DNA of 12,084 nt. Source: Planctomycetota bacterium (GTDB taxonomy: Bacteria > Planctomycetota > PLA2 > JAEUHO01). The position numbers were made by a program, and so were the translations under genes. This document shows positions 1-6,560 of this stretch, one piece after another (the first letter of the stretch is position 1; each line of letters opens with the position of its first letter). The notes below the pieces were generated by a model. That model searched no databases and had not been told where the DNA came from. It saw only the letters and a program-made list of their open reading frames with translations. The stretch covers positions 1 through 12,084 of the forward strand of contig JAHEIK010000074.1 in assembly GCA_024639415.1 (NCBI GenBank), in the 5' to 3' direction.

Positions 1-1
1 C

Positions 2-1096
2 GAGGGCCTCGGCGCGGAGTTGCATCTCGCCGTACGCACCGCGCCCAAGGGCATGACGCTGAAGACCGCCGTGCAGGACCCGGGCGTGCGCGGCTTCCTG
101 CTGAAACGCTTCGGCGGCGCCAAGGTCGACGTCGCGCAAGAGACGCTCGACCTCACGTCGAAGAAGCCCAAGGGCGAGCATCCTGCGCTGATCCTGCGGA
201 CGCGTGGCGTGAGCAAGGACCTCGACGGCAAGGGCAAGCATCCGAGCACGGCCCTCCTGCTCGTGACCCTGGCGCGCGGACGCCTCTACCTCCTACGGGT
301 CGTCGCTGTGACCACCGAGCACGACTACGAGGGCTTGGGCGTCGAAATCGACTACGTGGCGTGGAATGCGCTCGTGCTGCTCGACACGACGCCGCTCCCG
401 GTCAAGCCGGCGCCGGCAGCACCCCAGCCTCCGCCCAAGCCCGAGTCGATCCAGAGCCCGAACGGCTGGCGCCTGGTGAAGCACGCCAAGCTGACGCGCC
501 TGCAGACCTCGGCCAAGGAGCGGAGCGCCTTCCTGGCCCTCAAGCTGGAGGACGCCGACGCACGCAGTGCCTACCGCATCTGGCTCTACGAGCAGCCCAA
601 CCTGCGCGTCGTGGATGGCAAGCGCACGACTGCGCCGGAGATCCGCCCCTGGATCACGTCCACGTGGTGGGCCGAGTTCGCGCAGAAGCACCCCCGCGGC
701 GAGATCGTCTCTTGGCGCTGGCCCTTGGGGAGCGCGGCGCAGCGCCGGACGTTCGTCAGGCTGCCGGACCTGGCGAACGAAAAGCAGCGCATCACCGTCC
801 TCAGGGGCACGCAGCGCGGACTCGTGACGATGGACGCCGCGGCGCTGCTGCGGGCGAAGTGCGTCGAGAAGGTGAAGCGCAAGACCATCGGCCGACGCGG
901 CACGGTCACGGACGCCTACCGGGGTGTCCTGCAGGGCACGACCGAGAGCGGCCGGCAGGAGACGGTGCTGCGCTTCGGCTGGCGCGGGCCCAGCCACACG
1001 TATCTGCTCTTCGTGGTCCTCACGGGCGACGCGTACATCAAGTGGGGTGACGCGATCCGCGAGACGCTCGAGTCCATTGAGTTCGGAGTGCGCTAA
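2..1096 (+). CDS. Hypothetical protein with two similar domains, 5'-truncated
   Basis: The reading frame is open from the left edge (codons from base 2), so the true start is probably outside the window; a TTG at 20 is the first possible start codon inside. I do not recognise the family. Counting from that TTG, two alpha/beta-looking domains (about residues 1-122 and 142-356) flank a proline-rich linker near residues 124-141 (VKPAPAAPQPPPKP). Each domain closes with a hydrophobic strand, a short acidic/aromatic turn and a helix: 'LYLLRVVAVTTEHDYEGLG ... AWNALVLL' and 'TYLLFVVLTGDAYIKWG ... IRETLESIEF'. The second ending resembles closings of PsbP/DUF1795-like stress proteins, but this is only a resemblance. 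No membrane helix or catalytic motif is visible in the part present. The stop lies 20 bp before truD, so co-transcription is likely. Coding is well supported; function is unknown. Confidence 0.75.
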   Translation, partial: EGLGAELHLAVRTAPKGMTLKTAVQDPGVRGFLLKRFGGAKVDVAQETLDLTSKKPKGEHPALILRTRGVSKDLDGKGKHPSTALLLVTLARGRLYLLRVVAVTTEHDYEGLGVEIDYVAWNALVLLDTTPLPVKPAPAAPQPPPKPESIQSPNGWRLVKHAKLTRLQTSAKERSAFLALKLEDADARSAYRIWLYEQPNLRVVDGKRTTAPEIRPWITSTWWAEFAQKHPRGEIVSWRWPLGSAAQRRTFVRLPDLANEKQRITVLRGTQRGLVTMDAAALLRAKCVEKVKRKTIGRRGTVTDAYRGVLQGTTESGRQETVLRFGWRGPSHTYLLFVVLTGDAYIKWGDAIRETLESIEFGVR

Positions 1097-1116
1097 CGGC
1101 CACGTACGATGCGGCG

Positions 1117-2361
1117 ATGTCCGAGCCGCACCTCCTTCGCCATCCCGCCGCCGTCGCACGACTCGACGGACTCGGCGCGGGCCTGGGCGGGGAGTACCGG
1201 CAGCGGCACGAGGACTTCTTCGTCGAGGAGATCCCGCTGTATCGGCCGACCGGGCGGGGTGACCACACCATCGCGCAGATCGAGAAGCGCGGCACGGCGA
1301 CGTTCGACGCGCTGCTGTTCCTCAGCAAGGCGTGCAAGGTCAGCGAGCGGATCATCGGCTACGCGGGCCTGAAGGACGCCCGGGCCGTCACGCGCCAGTA
1401 CGTGTCACTGCCGAAGGTCTCGCCCGAGCGCGTGCTGGGCATCCGCCACCGCAAGCTGCGCATCCTCTCGGCCATCCGCAACGAGAAGCCGCTGCGCATC
1501 GGCCACCTCAAAGGCAACCGCTTCACGATCCGCATCCGTGGTGCCGACCTGAGTCGCGTCGACCGTGCGCGCGAGGTGCTCAACACGCTCACGCGCCGAG
1601 GCATGCCCAACGGCTATGGGCGCCAGCGCTACGGCACCCGGCAGGACGGCCACCTGCTCGGTCGCGCGATGCTCCACGAAGACTGGGGCACCTTCATCGA
1701 GCACCTGCTCGGCTTGCCGCGCGAAGAAGAGCTGAACCCCGTGATGGTGCAGGCGCGCACCGCCTTCGACGCCGGCAAGCTCCAGGAAGCACACGACCTC
1801 TTCCCCATCAAGCACCGCACGGAGAAGAAGGCGTCCGGCGTCCTGCTGCGGGGCGGCTCGCCCCGGGAGGCGTTCGAAGCGCTGGGCCGGGGGCCGCGGC
1901 GCATCTGGATCTCGGCCTGGCAGTCGTACCTGTTCAACCGCGTCCTGGATCAGCGCGTGCGCGAGGGCACCTTCGACCGGCTGCTGGAGGGCGACATCGC
2001 CTGGCAGCACGCGAGCGGCGCCACCTACCCCGTGCGGGATGCGGCGGCGGAGGAGCAGCGCGCCCGCTCCGGGCAGGCCTCGCCGACGGGGCCGCTCATC
2101 GGCTACGACCCGCCGCTGCCCACCGGGGTCCCGGCCCGCCTGGAGCACGCGATCCTCGAGGAGGAAGGCGCAGACCCCGAGTCCTTCCGGGTCAGCCATG
2201 CGAAGGCCCGTGGTCTCAGGCGCCCGCTGCGCTGCCCCGTGGAGGAGGCCGCGCTGGACGTTGAGCAGGACGGCGCCGTGCTGGTGCGCTTCACGCTGCC
2301 CCCGGGCACCTACGCCACCGTGATTCTGGAGCATCTGATGCTCGGCGGCGAGGACGCCTGA
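1117..2361 (+). CDS. truD: tRNA pseudouridine(13) synthase TruD
   Basis: Predicted TruD-family pseudouridine synthase, a cytoplasmic enzyme that isomerises U13 of certain tRNAs. The 414-residue product has the family landmarks in order: an N-terminal 'EDFFVEEIP' (32-40), the active-site loop 'GYAGLKDARAVTRQY' with the expected nucleophile Asp87, 'NRFTIRIRG' (134-142), 'PNGYGRQRYG' (164-173; E. coli has PNYFGEQRFG), the strand-helix 'SAWQSYLFNRVL' (267-278), and a C-terminal 'LPPGTYATVILEHLM'. The TRUD insertion domain falls roughly in 175-330. 'EIPLYRPTGRGDHTIAQIEKRG' near the N terminus looks more like the archaeal/eukaryotic Pus7 pattern than E. coli TruD. The ATG at 1117 is the first sensible start, 20 bp after the upstream stop. 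Length is somewhat above E. coli TruD (about 350). Confidence 0.95.
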   Translation: MSEPHLLRHPAAVARLDGLGAGLGGEYRQRHEDFFVEEIPLYRPTGRGDHTIAQIEKRGTATFDALLFLSKACKVSERIIGYAGLKDARAVTRQYVSLPKVSPERVLGIRHRKLRILSAIRNEKPLRIGHLKGNRFTIRIRGADLSRVDRAREVLNTLTRRGMPNGYGRQRYGTRQDGHLLGRAMLHEDWGTFIEHLLGLPREEELNPVMVQARTAFDAGKLQEAHDLFPIKHRTEKKASGVLLRGGSPREAFEALGRGPRRIWISAWQSYLFNRVLDQRVREGTFDRLLEGDIAWQHASGATYPVRDAAAEEQRARSGQASPTGPLIGYDPPLPTGVPARLEHAILEEEGADPESFRVSHAKARGLRRPLRCPVEEAALDVEQDGAVLVRFTLPPGTYATVILEHLMLGGEDA

Positions 2362-2431
2362 GGCCCCCCTGGACGGGGTCGCTGCGGGCGGAACCCCCTC
2401 AGCGTCCACCACCGCCGTTACGTTGGGGGGC

Positions 2432-3613
2432 GTGAGAGTCGTCGCGATCCTCAATCAGAAGGGCGGCGTCGGTAAGACGACGACCGCTGTCAACCTCGGT
2501 GCGGCCCTGGCCATGGCTGGGCGCCGCGTACTTCTCGTGGACGTGGACCCCCAGGCGAACCTGACGGATCACCTCGGCGTCGACGCCACGGCACGCGGTA
2601 CGACCGTCTACGACGTGCTCACTGATGCGGCCCCCATCGCCGACGGCGTGGTCGCCACGGACACCGAGGGCCTGTTCGTCCTTCCCGCCGACGCGGACCT
2701 CGCGGCGGCCGAACAGGAACTGGCCGTGGAGATGGCGCGCGAGATGCGGCTCAAGGCCGCCCTCGCCGCGCTGGACGAGGCGGCGTTCGACTGGGTGCTG
2801 ATCGACTGCCCGCCCAGCCTGGGTCTGCTTTCGCTCAACGCCATGGCCGCGGCCAACGACTTGATCGTCACGGTCCAGACCGAGTACTTCGCCATGCGCG
2901 GCCTGGGGCAGATCGACCAGATCGTGAACATGGTGCGTGAGCACGTGAACCCGGGCCTGCGGGTGCTGGGCATCCTGCCCACGCTCGTGAGTCCCGTGAC
3001 GCGCCTGGCGCGCGAGGTGATCGCGGAGATCCGCGAGCACTACGGCGAGTTGGTGTTCGACACGCGCATCCGCCAGAACGTGCGTCTGGCCGAGGCACCG
3101 GGCCATCAGATGCACATCTTCGCGTACGACGCGACGTCGGCGGGCGCGGAGGACTACGCCTCGCTGGCGGGCGAGATCGAGACGCTGATCGCGCAGAGCG
3201 TGCCCGTTCCCGTCTCAGAACCCGTTCCCGTCTCTGAACCCGCTCCCGTGTCTGCACCCGTTCCCGTCTCCGTTCCCGTTCCCGACGTGCCCGCTTCCCG
3301 TGACCCGTCTCCCGACGAGTCCACCAACGGCGCCCCCACGCCTGCTGCCACGGACACGGACACGGACACGGACACGGACACGGACACCTCCTCTGCGGTC
3401 GACGAGCCGCCCGTGTCGGAATCGGCATCGGAATCGGCATCGGAATCGGCATCGGAATCGGAATCGGCATCGGAGTCGGATTCGGACGCACCCTCCTCCT
3501 CCCTTCCCGCCGCACCGGTGAGCACGCCGCCCCCCGTCCTCGCGCCCATCGTTCCGCCCGTCCTGCCGCAGGCCGACGGCGCAGGCACCGGTAGTGACGC
3601 CGATCGTGAGTGA
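2432..3613 (+). CDS. ParA/Soj-family ATPase with repetitive C-terminal tail
   Basis: Predicted ParA-type P-loop ATPase; family members dimerise on ATP, bind DNA non-specifically and segregate chromosomes, plasmids or other cargo. GTG at 2432 is chosen because it puts the deviant Walker A (KGGVGKTT, residues 10-17) near the N terminus as usual and has a G-run just upstream; a TTG at 2423 is an alternative. Also visible are 'LLVDVDPQAN' (34-43, Walker A'), 'WVLIDCPPS' (121-129, Walker B) and 'TRIRQNVRLAEAPG', all typical of Soj. The ATPase domain ends near residue 253, the normal full length. About 140 more residues follow: a Pro/Val-rich stretch, a Thr-Asp run and a Ser-Glu/Ser-Ala run, predicted disordered and acidic. 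No parB or parS is visible beside it, so it may be an orphan ParA rather than the chromosomal parAB pair. The end overlaps the next gene. Confidence 0.9.
   Translation: MRVVAILNQKGGVGKTTTAVNLGAALAMAGRRVLLVDVDPQANLTDHLGVDATARGTTVYDVLTDAAPIADGVVATDTEGLFVLPADADLAAAEQELAVEMAREMRLKAALAALDEAAFDWVLIDCPPSLGLLSLNAMAAANDLIVTVQTEYFAMRGLGQIDQIVNMVREHVNPGLRVLGILPTLVSPVTRLAREVIAEIREHYGELVFDTRIRQNVRLAEAPGHQMHIFAYDATSAGAEDYASLAGEIETLIAQSVPVPVSEPVPVSEPAPVSAPVPVSVPVPDVPASRDPSPDESTNGAPTPAATDTDTDTDTDTDTSSAVDEPPVSESASESASESASESESASESDSDAPSSSLPAAPVSTPPPVLAPIVPPVLPQADGAGTGSDADRE
3202..3284 (+). repeat. Degenerate CCCGTTCCCGTCTC tandem repeat in parA tail
   Basis: Irregular tandem units built on 'cccgttcccgtct' encode a Pro-Val-rich stretch (VPVPVSEPVPVSEP and variants). 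Units vary by substitution and stay in frame. This is the first of three repeat blocks in the parA tail. Confidence 0.8.
3351..3386 (+). repeat. Perfect hexanucleotide repeat (CGGACA)x6 in parA tail
   Basis: Six perfect consecutive copies of CGGACA. In the parA frame (acg gac) they encode six Thr-Asp pairs. The unit length is a multiple of three, so copy-number change would alter tail length without shifting the frame. Confidence 0.95.
3415..3486 (+). repeat. Hexanucleotide repeat (NTCGGN)x12 in parA tail
   Basis: Twelve consecutive six-base units of the form (a/g/t)TCGG(a/c), mostly alternating atcgga and atcggc. They encode a Ser-Glu/Ser-Ala run ending in Ser-Asp. The alternation suggests an ancestral 12-base unit (tcggaatcggca) later degraded at the edges. 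Confidence 0.95.
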
Positions 3614-4358
3614 CGACGCGGCCGCGCGCCCCGTGCGCGAGATCTCGTTCACCTCGGGCATGCACCGCATCAGTGCGCGCTTCCATCCCGCGGCGGACCC
3701 CGCGCGCGGAGCGGCGATCGTCGCCCATCCGCATCCCGCCCACGGCGGCAACATGGACCATCCCGTCGTGGTGACGGCGGCCGCTCGCGCGGCCCGCGTC
3801 GGCCTCGGCGCCCTGCGCTTCGACTTCCGCGGGGTCGGCCACAGCGAGGGCAACAAGCGCGACTTCGAAGGTCACCTCGACGACTGGCGCCAGGCCGTGC
3901 GCGAGGTGCGGGTGCGCATCCCCGAGGGCATGCTGCTGGGCGCGGGCTTCAGCTACGGCGCCCGCTCCCTCGCCTGGCTGCTCCATCCGAAGGCCTCGCA
4001 GCGCCCGGCGGTGGACGGCGTGCTCCTGCTCGCACCGGCGACGCGGGTGCCCACGTCCCGGCGCGACTTCGGCAATCTCCTGCTGGGGCGGCCGCTCTCG
4101 GACGCCTCGCTCGACGAGCACGTGCTAGAGAACCTCCGCAGCCTCACCGGCCCGGTCGAGGTCCTGGTCGGTGACGGCGACGTCGTCGCGCCGCACGCGG
4201 AGTTGGCGGCCAACCTCCCACCGCAGGCGAACCTGCAGGTCCTGCCGGGCCTGAACCACTTCTTCAGCCGTCACACCGGCGCCGGCGCCCTGGATGAGGA
4301 CGCGTTCGTGCAGGCGGTGGACGCGGCGCTCAGCCGCCTGATTGCCGACAGCCTGTAG
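3594..4358 (+). CDS. Alpha/beta hydrolase (COG2945-like)
   Basis: Predicted soluble alpha/beta-hydrolase, 254 residues, substrate unknown. The pattern 'AHPHPAHGGNMD' (44-55) followed by 'LRFDFRGVGHSEG' (74-86) is the hallmark of the COG2945 group of small hydrolases. The catalytic triad can be placed: Ser120 in the nucleophile elbow GFSYG (118-122), Asp196 in 'VGDGD' and His222 in 'GLNHFF'. There is no signal peptide, so it should be cytoplasmic. GTG at 3594 gives a 20-bp overlap with parA; GTG at 3606 gives an 8-bp overlap (GTGAGTGA) and is equally plausible. Either way translation is likely coupled to parA. The TAG stop sits inside the left end of a palindromic repeat. Confidence 0.88.
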   Translation: MTPIVSDDAAARPVREISFTSGMHRISARFHPAADPARGAAIVAHPHPAHGGNMDHPVVVTAAARAARVGLGALRFDFRGVGHSEGNKRDFEGHLDDWRQAVREVRVRIPEGMLLGAGFSYGARSLAWLLHPKASQRPAVDGVLLLAPATRVPTSRRDFGNLLLGRPLSDASLDEHVLENLRSLTGPVEVLVGDGDVVAPHAELAANLPPQANLQVLPGLNHFFSRHTGAGALDEDAFVQAVDAALSRLIADSL

Positions 4359-4504
4359 GGGCATCGCGAGCCCAGGCGAGGCCCTGCCGAGCCGACGGGC
4401 GAGTCGTTGCCCGATCCGTTCGGCTCCGTAGGCGCCACGCGAGTAGGCAGGGGCCGGGCAACCACTCACCCTTCGCGGAGCTCAGGCTTCGGGATGCCCC
4501 TACA
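4354..4504. repeat. 151-bp imperfect palindrome with TGTAGGGGCATC ends (MITE/REPIN-like)
   Basis: The left end TGTAGGGGCATC (4354-4365) is the exact reverse complement of the right end GATGCCCCTACA (4493-4504). Inside, 4397-4413 (GGGCGAGTCGTTGCCCG) pairs with 4455-4471 at 15 of 17 positions. The whole element could fold into a long interrupted hairpin centred near 4430, where GTAGGC occurs twice in direct orientation (4428, 4443). It lacks coding capacity and lies between convergent genes, as REP/REPIN or MITE elements often do. The hydrolase TAG stop (4356-4358) is part of the left end. No target-site duplication was identified. It may also act as a bidirectional terminator. Confidence 0.7.
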
Positions 4505-4550
4505 GCGGATCCGCTTCGGGCACGGTGACGCAGGCGTTCACGTTCACGAG

Positions 4551-4566
4551 CCGCAGCCGGCCGCGG
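4551..4566 (-). terminator. Possible hairpin downstream of pyrI
   Basis: Seven bases past the pyrI stop, the - strand RNA can form a 6-bp GC-rich stem (one G-U pair) with a CCGG loop. A second palindrome, GCGGATCCGC, is at 4505-4514. There is no U-run after either, so intrinsic termination is uncertain. Confidence 0.25.
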
Positions 4567-4572
4567 ATCGGT

Positions 4573-5013
4573 TCAGAGAGCCTCGCCAGGCTCCGTGATG
4601 CGCTCGCAGTACTCGCACTTGAAGCGGTACGGGTAGCCCTCTTGCTTGAAGAAGACTGTCTGCACCTCTTCGGCGTTCGTGACGCACGTCGGGTTGCGGC
4701 ACGTGAGGATCCCGATCAGACGCTCCGGCACGTCGAGCACGGTCTTCTCGGAGATCGTGCCCTCGTGCACGATCGTGACGGTCAGGTGCTTGCCAAGCAG
4801 GGCCAGACGGTCCAACTCGGGCTTCTCGAGAAAGAGCCCCTCGACGCGCACGATGTCCTTGCGCCCCTGGCTCGGACTGGGGATGTTGATGCCTACCGTG
4901 ATCGGCCCCTCGCGCGGCAGCCCGAGAAGTTCGAGGGCCCGCGCGGCGGTGCCGACAGGCAGGTGATCGATGACGGTGCCGTCGGTCAGACGGAAGTCGC
5001 GCGGCTGGCTCAT
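4573..5013 (-). CDS. pyrI: Aspartate carbamoyltransferase regulatory chain PyrI
   Basis: Predicted regulatory subunit of aspartate carbamoyltransferase, which binds nucleotide effectors and joins catalytic trimers into the allosteric holoenzyme of pyrimidine synthesis. The product has 146 residues, close to the E. coli chain. The N-terminal nucleotide-binding domain includes 'GTVIDHLPVGTAARALELL' (12-30) and 'VGINIPSPSQGRKDIVRVEG' (40-59). The C-terminal zinc domain carries all four ligands: Cys105 and Cys110 (CRNPTC), Cys133 and Cys136 (CEYC), the expected C-x4-C-x22-C-x2-C spacing. The ATG overlaps the pyrB TGA stop by four bases (ATGA), indicating translational coupling. Intact zinc ligands suggest a functional regulated enzyme. 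Confidence 0.96.
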   Translation of the reverse strand: MSQPRDFRLTDGTVIDHLPVGTAARALELLGLPREGPITVGINIPSPSQGRKDIVRVEGLFLEKPELDRLALLGKHLTVTIVHEGTISEKTVLDVPERLIGILTCRNPTCVTNAEEVQTVFFKQEGYPYRFKCEYCERITEPGEAL

Positions 5014-5987
5014 GAGACGCTCCCTCCGGCCTGCCCACCCAGAATGAGATCGAGCAAGGCCATGCGCACCGTCACGCCGTTGCGCGACTGCTGGAAGTAG
5101 AGCGCACCCGGTAGATCGTCGACCTCGGTTGCGACCTCGTTCACGCGCGGCAGCGGATGCAGGATCTTGAGCTCCGGACCGAAGGGGGCCAGCGCCTCGC
5201 GGTCGACGCGGTAGGCGTTGCGCACGCGCTGGTAGTCCATCGGATCGGGGAAGCGTTCCTGCTGGATGCGCGTGACGTACAGCACGTCCAGGTCGCCGAC
5301 GTCGGCGAGGCTCTCGGCCTCGGCGCCGAGCCGTCCCTGACTCTCGAGGTGGTCGCGGAGGTCCTTGGGCAGGCTCAGGTTCTCCGGGCCGATGAACTTC
5401 AGGTCCACGTCGAAGTGCAGGAGAGCCGTCGTCAGGCTGTGGACGGTGCGCCCGTAGCGCAGGTCGCCCATGAAGCCGACCTTGAGGCCGTCCAACGTCC
5501 CCGCCGCCTGCCGGATCGTGTAGAGATCCAGGAAGGTCTGCGTCGGGTGCTGGTTGCTGCCGTCGCCGCCGTTGAGCACCGGAATGCTCGCGACCTCGGC
5601 CGCCAGCCGCGCGGCCCCTTCCCGCGGGTGCCTCAGGACCACGGCATCGCAGTAGCCCTCGACCACCCGGATCGTGTCCACCAGGGTCTCGCCCTTGCTG
5701 AAGGACGAGATCTTGGCGTCGGCGAATCCGAGCACCTTGCCGCCGAGGCGCAGCATGGCGCTCTCGAAGGAGAGCCGCGTGCGCGTCGATGGTTCGAAGA
5801 AGAGCAGGCCGAGGACACGGCCCTGCAGAGAAGGTTCGATTCCCGAGAACGAGGGGCCGTCGTCTTGATAGCGGTCGTAGTGCCGGGCGGCATCCAACAA
5901 GGCGAGGATCTCGTCCTTGGTGAAGTCCTCGGCAGAAACGACGCTGCGACCGCGGAAGGCCTCGCCAGCGTGTCCGTCATGTGCCAT
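5010..5987 (-). CDS. pyrB: Aspartate carbamoyltransferase catalytic chain PyrB
   Basis: Predicted catalytic subunit that condenses carbamoyl phosphate and aspartate to carbamoyl aspartate, the committed step of de novo pyrimidine synthesis. The 325-residue product has the carbamoyl-phosphate loop 'FFEPSTRTR' (63-71), the 80s-loop lysine in 'FSKGETLVDT' (Lys98), 'RHPREGAARLA' (119-129), 'GDGSNQHPTQTFLDL' (141-155), 'GDLRYGRTVHSL' (174-185), 'TRIQQER' (239-245) and 'LHPLPRVNEVATEVD' (276-290). These match the enterobacterial/archaeal type that pairs with PyrI. The frame is open to 6146, but ATG at 5987 is chosen because the family N terminus begins near there and the upstream part is Arg/Ala-rich filler overlapping the lipoprotein start. 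The 100 bp to the divergent gene shows a weak TACACT hexamer (- strand, 5997-6002) and a C-run at 6062-6069; no attenuator was recognised. Confidence 0.96.
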   Translation of the reverse strand: MAHDGHAGEAFRGRSVVSAEDFTKDEILALLDAARHYDRYQDDGPSFSGIEPSLQGRVLGLLFFEPSTRTRLSFESAMLRLGGKVLGFADAKISSFSKGETLVDTIRVVEGYCDAVVLRHPREGAARLAAEVASIPVLNGGDGSNQHPTQTFLDLYTIRQAAGTLDGLKVGFMGDLRYGRTVHSLTTALLHFDVDLKFIGPENLSLPKDLRDHLESQGRLGAEAESLADVGDLDVLYVTRIQQERFPDPMDYQRVRNAYRVDREALAPFGPELKILHPLPRVNEVATEVDDLPGALYFQQSRNGVTVRMALLDLILGGQAGGSVS

Positions 5988-6087
5988 CAAGGGCGAAGTG
6001 TAGGAGCGTGGCCCGACGCCGCCCACGTCTGCCCGCTCCGGATTCTTCCGCCGCGCCGATGCCCCCCCCTCCCGGTACCCTCTCGCC

Positions 6088-6483
6088 GTGGTCCAACGCA
6101 TGCTCACCATCGTCGCCGCCCTGGCCCTGGCCGCCTGCTCCACCACAGCGGAGGTCGAAGGTCAGGAGACACGCGTCAACATCTGGCTCACCGCGCCGCA
6201 CCTGGCCCAGAACGGCGGCCGCATCAACGCGCTGATCTACGTCGGCCCGTACAAGGTCGTCGAAGGGCCGGTGGACTTCCCGCAGGGCACGCCCACCGTC
6301 AACCTCACGCCGCTCTACATCGGTGCAGGCACGCGCGACGTCTCGGCGGTCCTCGCCGGCGGCCGCTTCAGCGCGCGGGAGAGCGTCGAGATCGAGCGCG
6401 AGAGCTGGATCCGCGTGACCCTCGTCGAGAACCGCATCAGCATCGAGTTCGACGACGAGCAGCCCGACCCCTGGGGCAAGTAG
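6088..6483 (+). CDS. Small predicted lipoprotein of unknown function
   Basis: A 131-residue protein with a lipoprotein signal: a short basic start (MVQR), a hydrophobic core (MLTIVAALALA) and the lipobox LAAC with Cys17 as the expected lipidated residue. GTG at 6088 is preferred over ATG at 6100 because the latter would remove the only positive charge before the hydrophobic core. The mature part (about 115 residues) alternates polar and hydrophobic residues, suggesting an all-beta sandwich; it ends in acidic 'DDEQPDPWGK'. I do not recognise the family. It diverges from pyrB and converges on the giant membrane protein gene, so it is likely its own transcript. The TAG stop lies within a hairpin. 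Confidence 0.8.
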   Translation: MVQRMLTIVAALALAACSTTAEVEGQETRVNIWLTAPHLAQNGGRINALIYVGPYKVVEGPVDFPQGTPTVNLTPLYIGAGTRDVSAVLAGGRFSARESVEIERESWIRVTLVENRISIEFDDEQPDPWGK

Positions 6484-6502
6484 GCGGGCAGAGCCCGCCT
6501 AC
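6480..6502 (+). terminator. Perfect 10-bp hairpin at lipoprotein gene stop
   Basis: GTAGGCGGGC (6480-6489) and GCCCGCCTAC (6493-6502) are perfect reverse complements with a 3-base AGA loop. The TAG stop codon (6481-6483) is in the left arm. There is no T-run, so it is either a GC-only terminator or a REP-type palindrome placed at the gene end. Confidence 0.6.
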
Positions 6503-6504
6503 GT

Positions 6505-6556
6505 GTAGGGGCGCCCCAAGCCCGTCCGCGAAGCGGCCGGGCGCGTGCGCGCCTAC
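6505..6556. repeat. GTAGGGGC-type palindrome between convergent genes
   Basis: The outer arms GTAGGGGCGC (6505-6514) and GCGCGCCTAC (6547-6556) pair at 9 of 10 positions. The inner arms GCCCGTCCGC (6520-6529) and GCGGCCGGGC (6533-6542) pair at 9 of 10 with a GAA loop. The ends resemble those of the element at 4354-4504. It ends 4 bases before the - strand stop codon at 6561 and may terminate that transcript. Confidence 0.6.
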
Positions 6557-6560
6557 GGCC

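Noticed and set aside
2364..2397. Possible terminator or attenuator between truD and parA
   Set aside because: Only short alternative GC stems (CCCC/GGGG, GGGGT/ACCCC) with no T-run; too weak to call in GC-rich DNA.
3202..3486. CRISPR array
   Set aside because: The repeats are contiguous 6- to 14-base units without spacers and stay in frame within parA.
2868..4121. A 417-codon open frame on the - strand with long periodic runs
   Set aside because: Its periodic 'PMPIPIPMP' and 'PCPCPCP' runs are the complement of the parA tail repeats, and it overlaps two well-supported genes.
5988..6146. N-terminal extension of pyrB by 53 residues
   Set aside because: The extension is Arg/Ala/Gly-rich, unlike the family N terminus, and would overlap the lipoprotein start; ATG at 5987 gives the normal length.
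6088..6483. Lipoprotein as a type VI secretion TssJ component
   Set aside because: Size and predicted beta sandwich are compatible, but no TssJ-like motif is visible and no other type VI gene is nearby.
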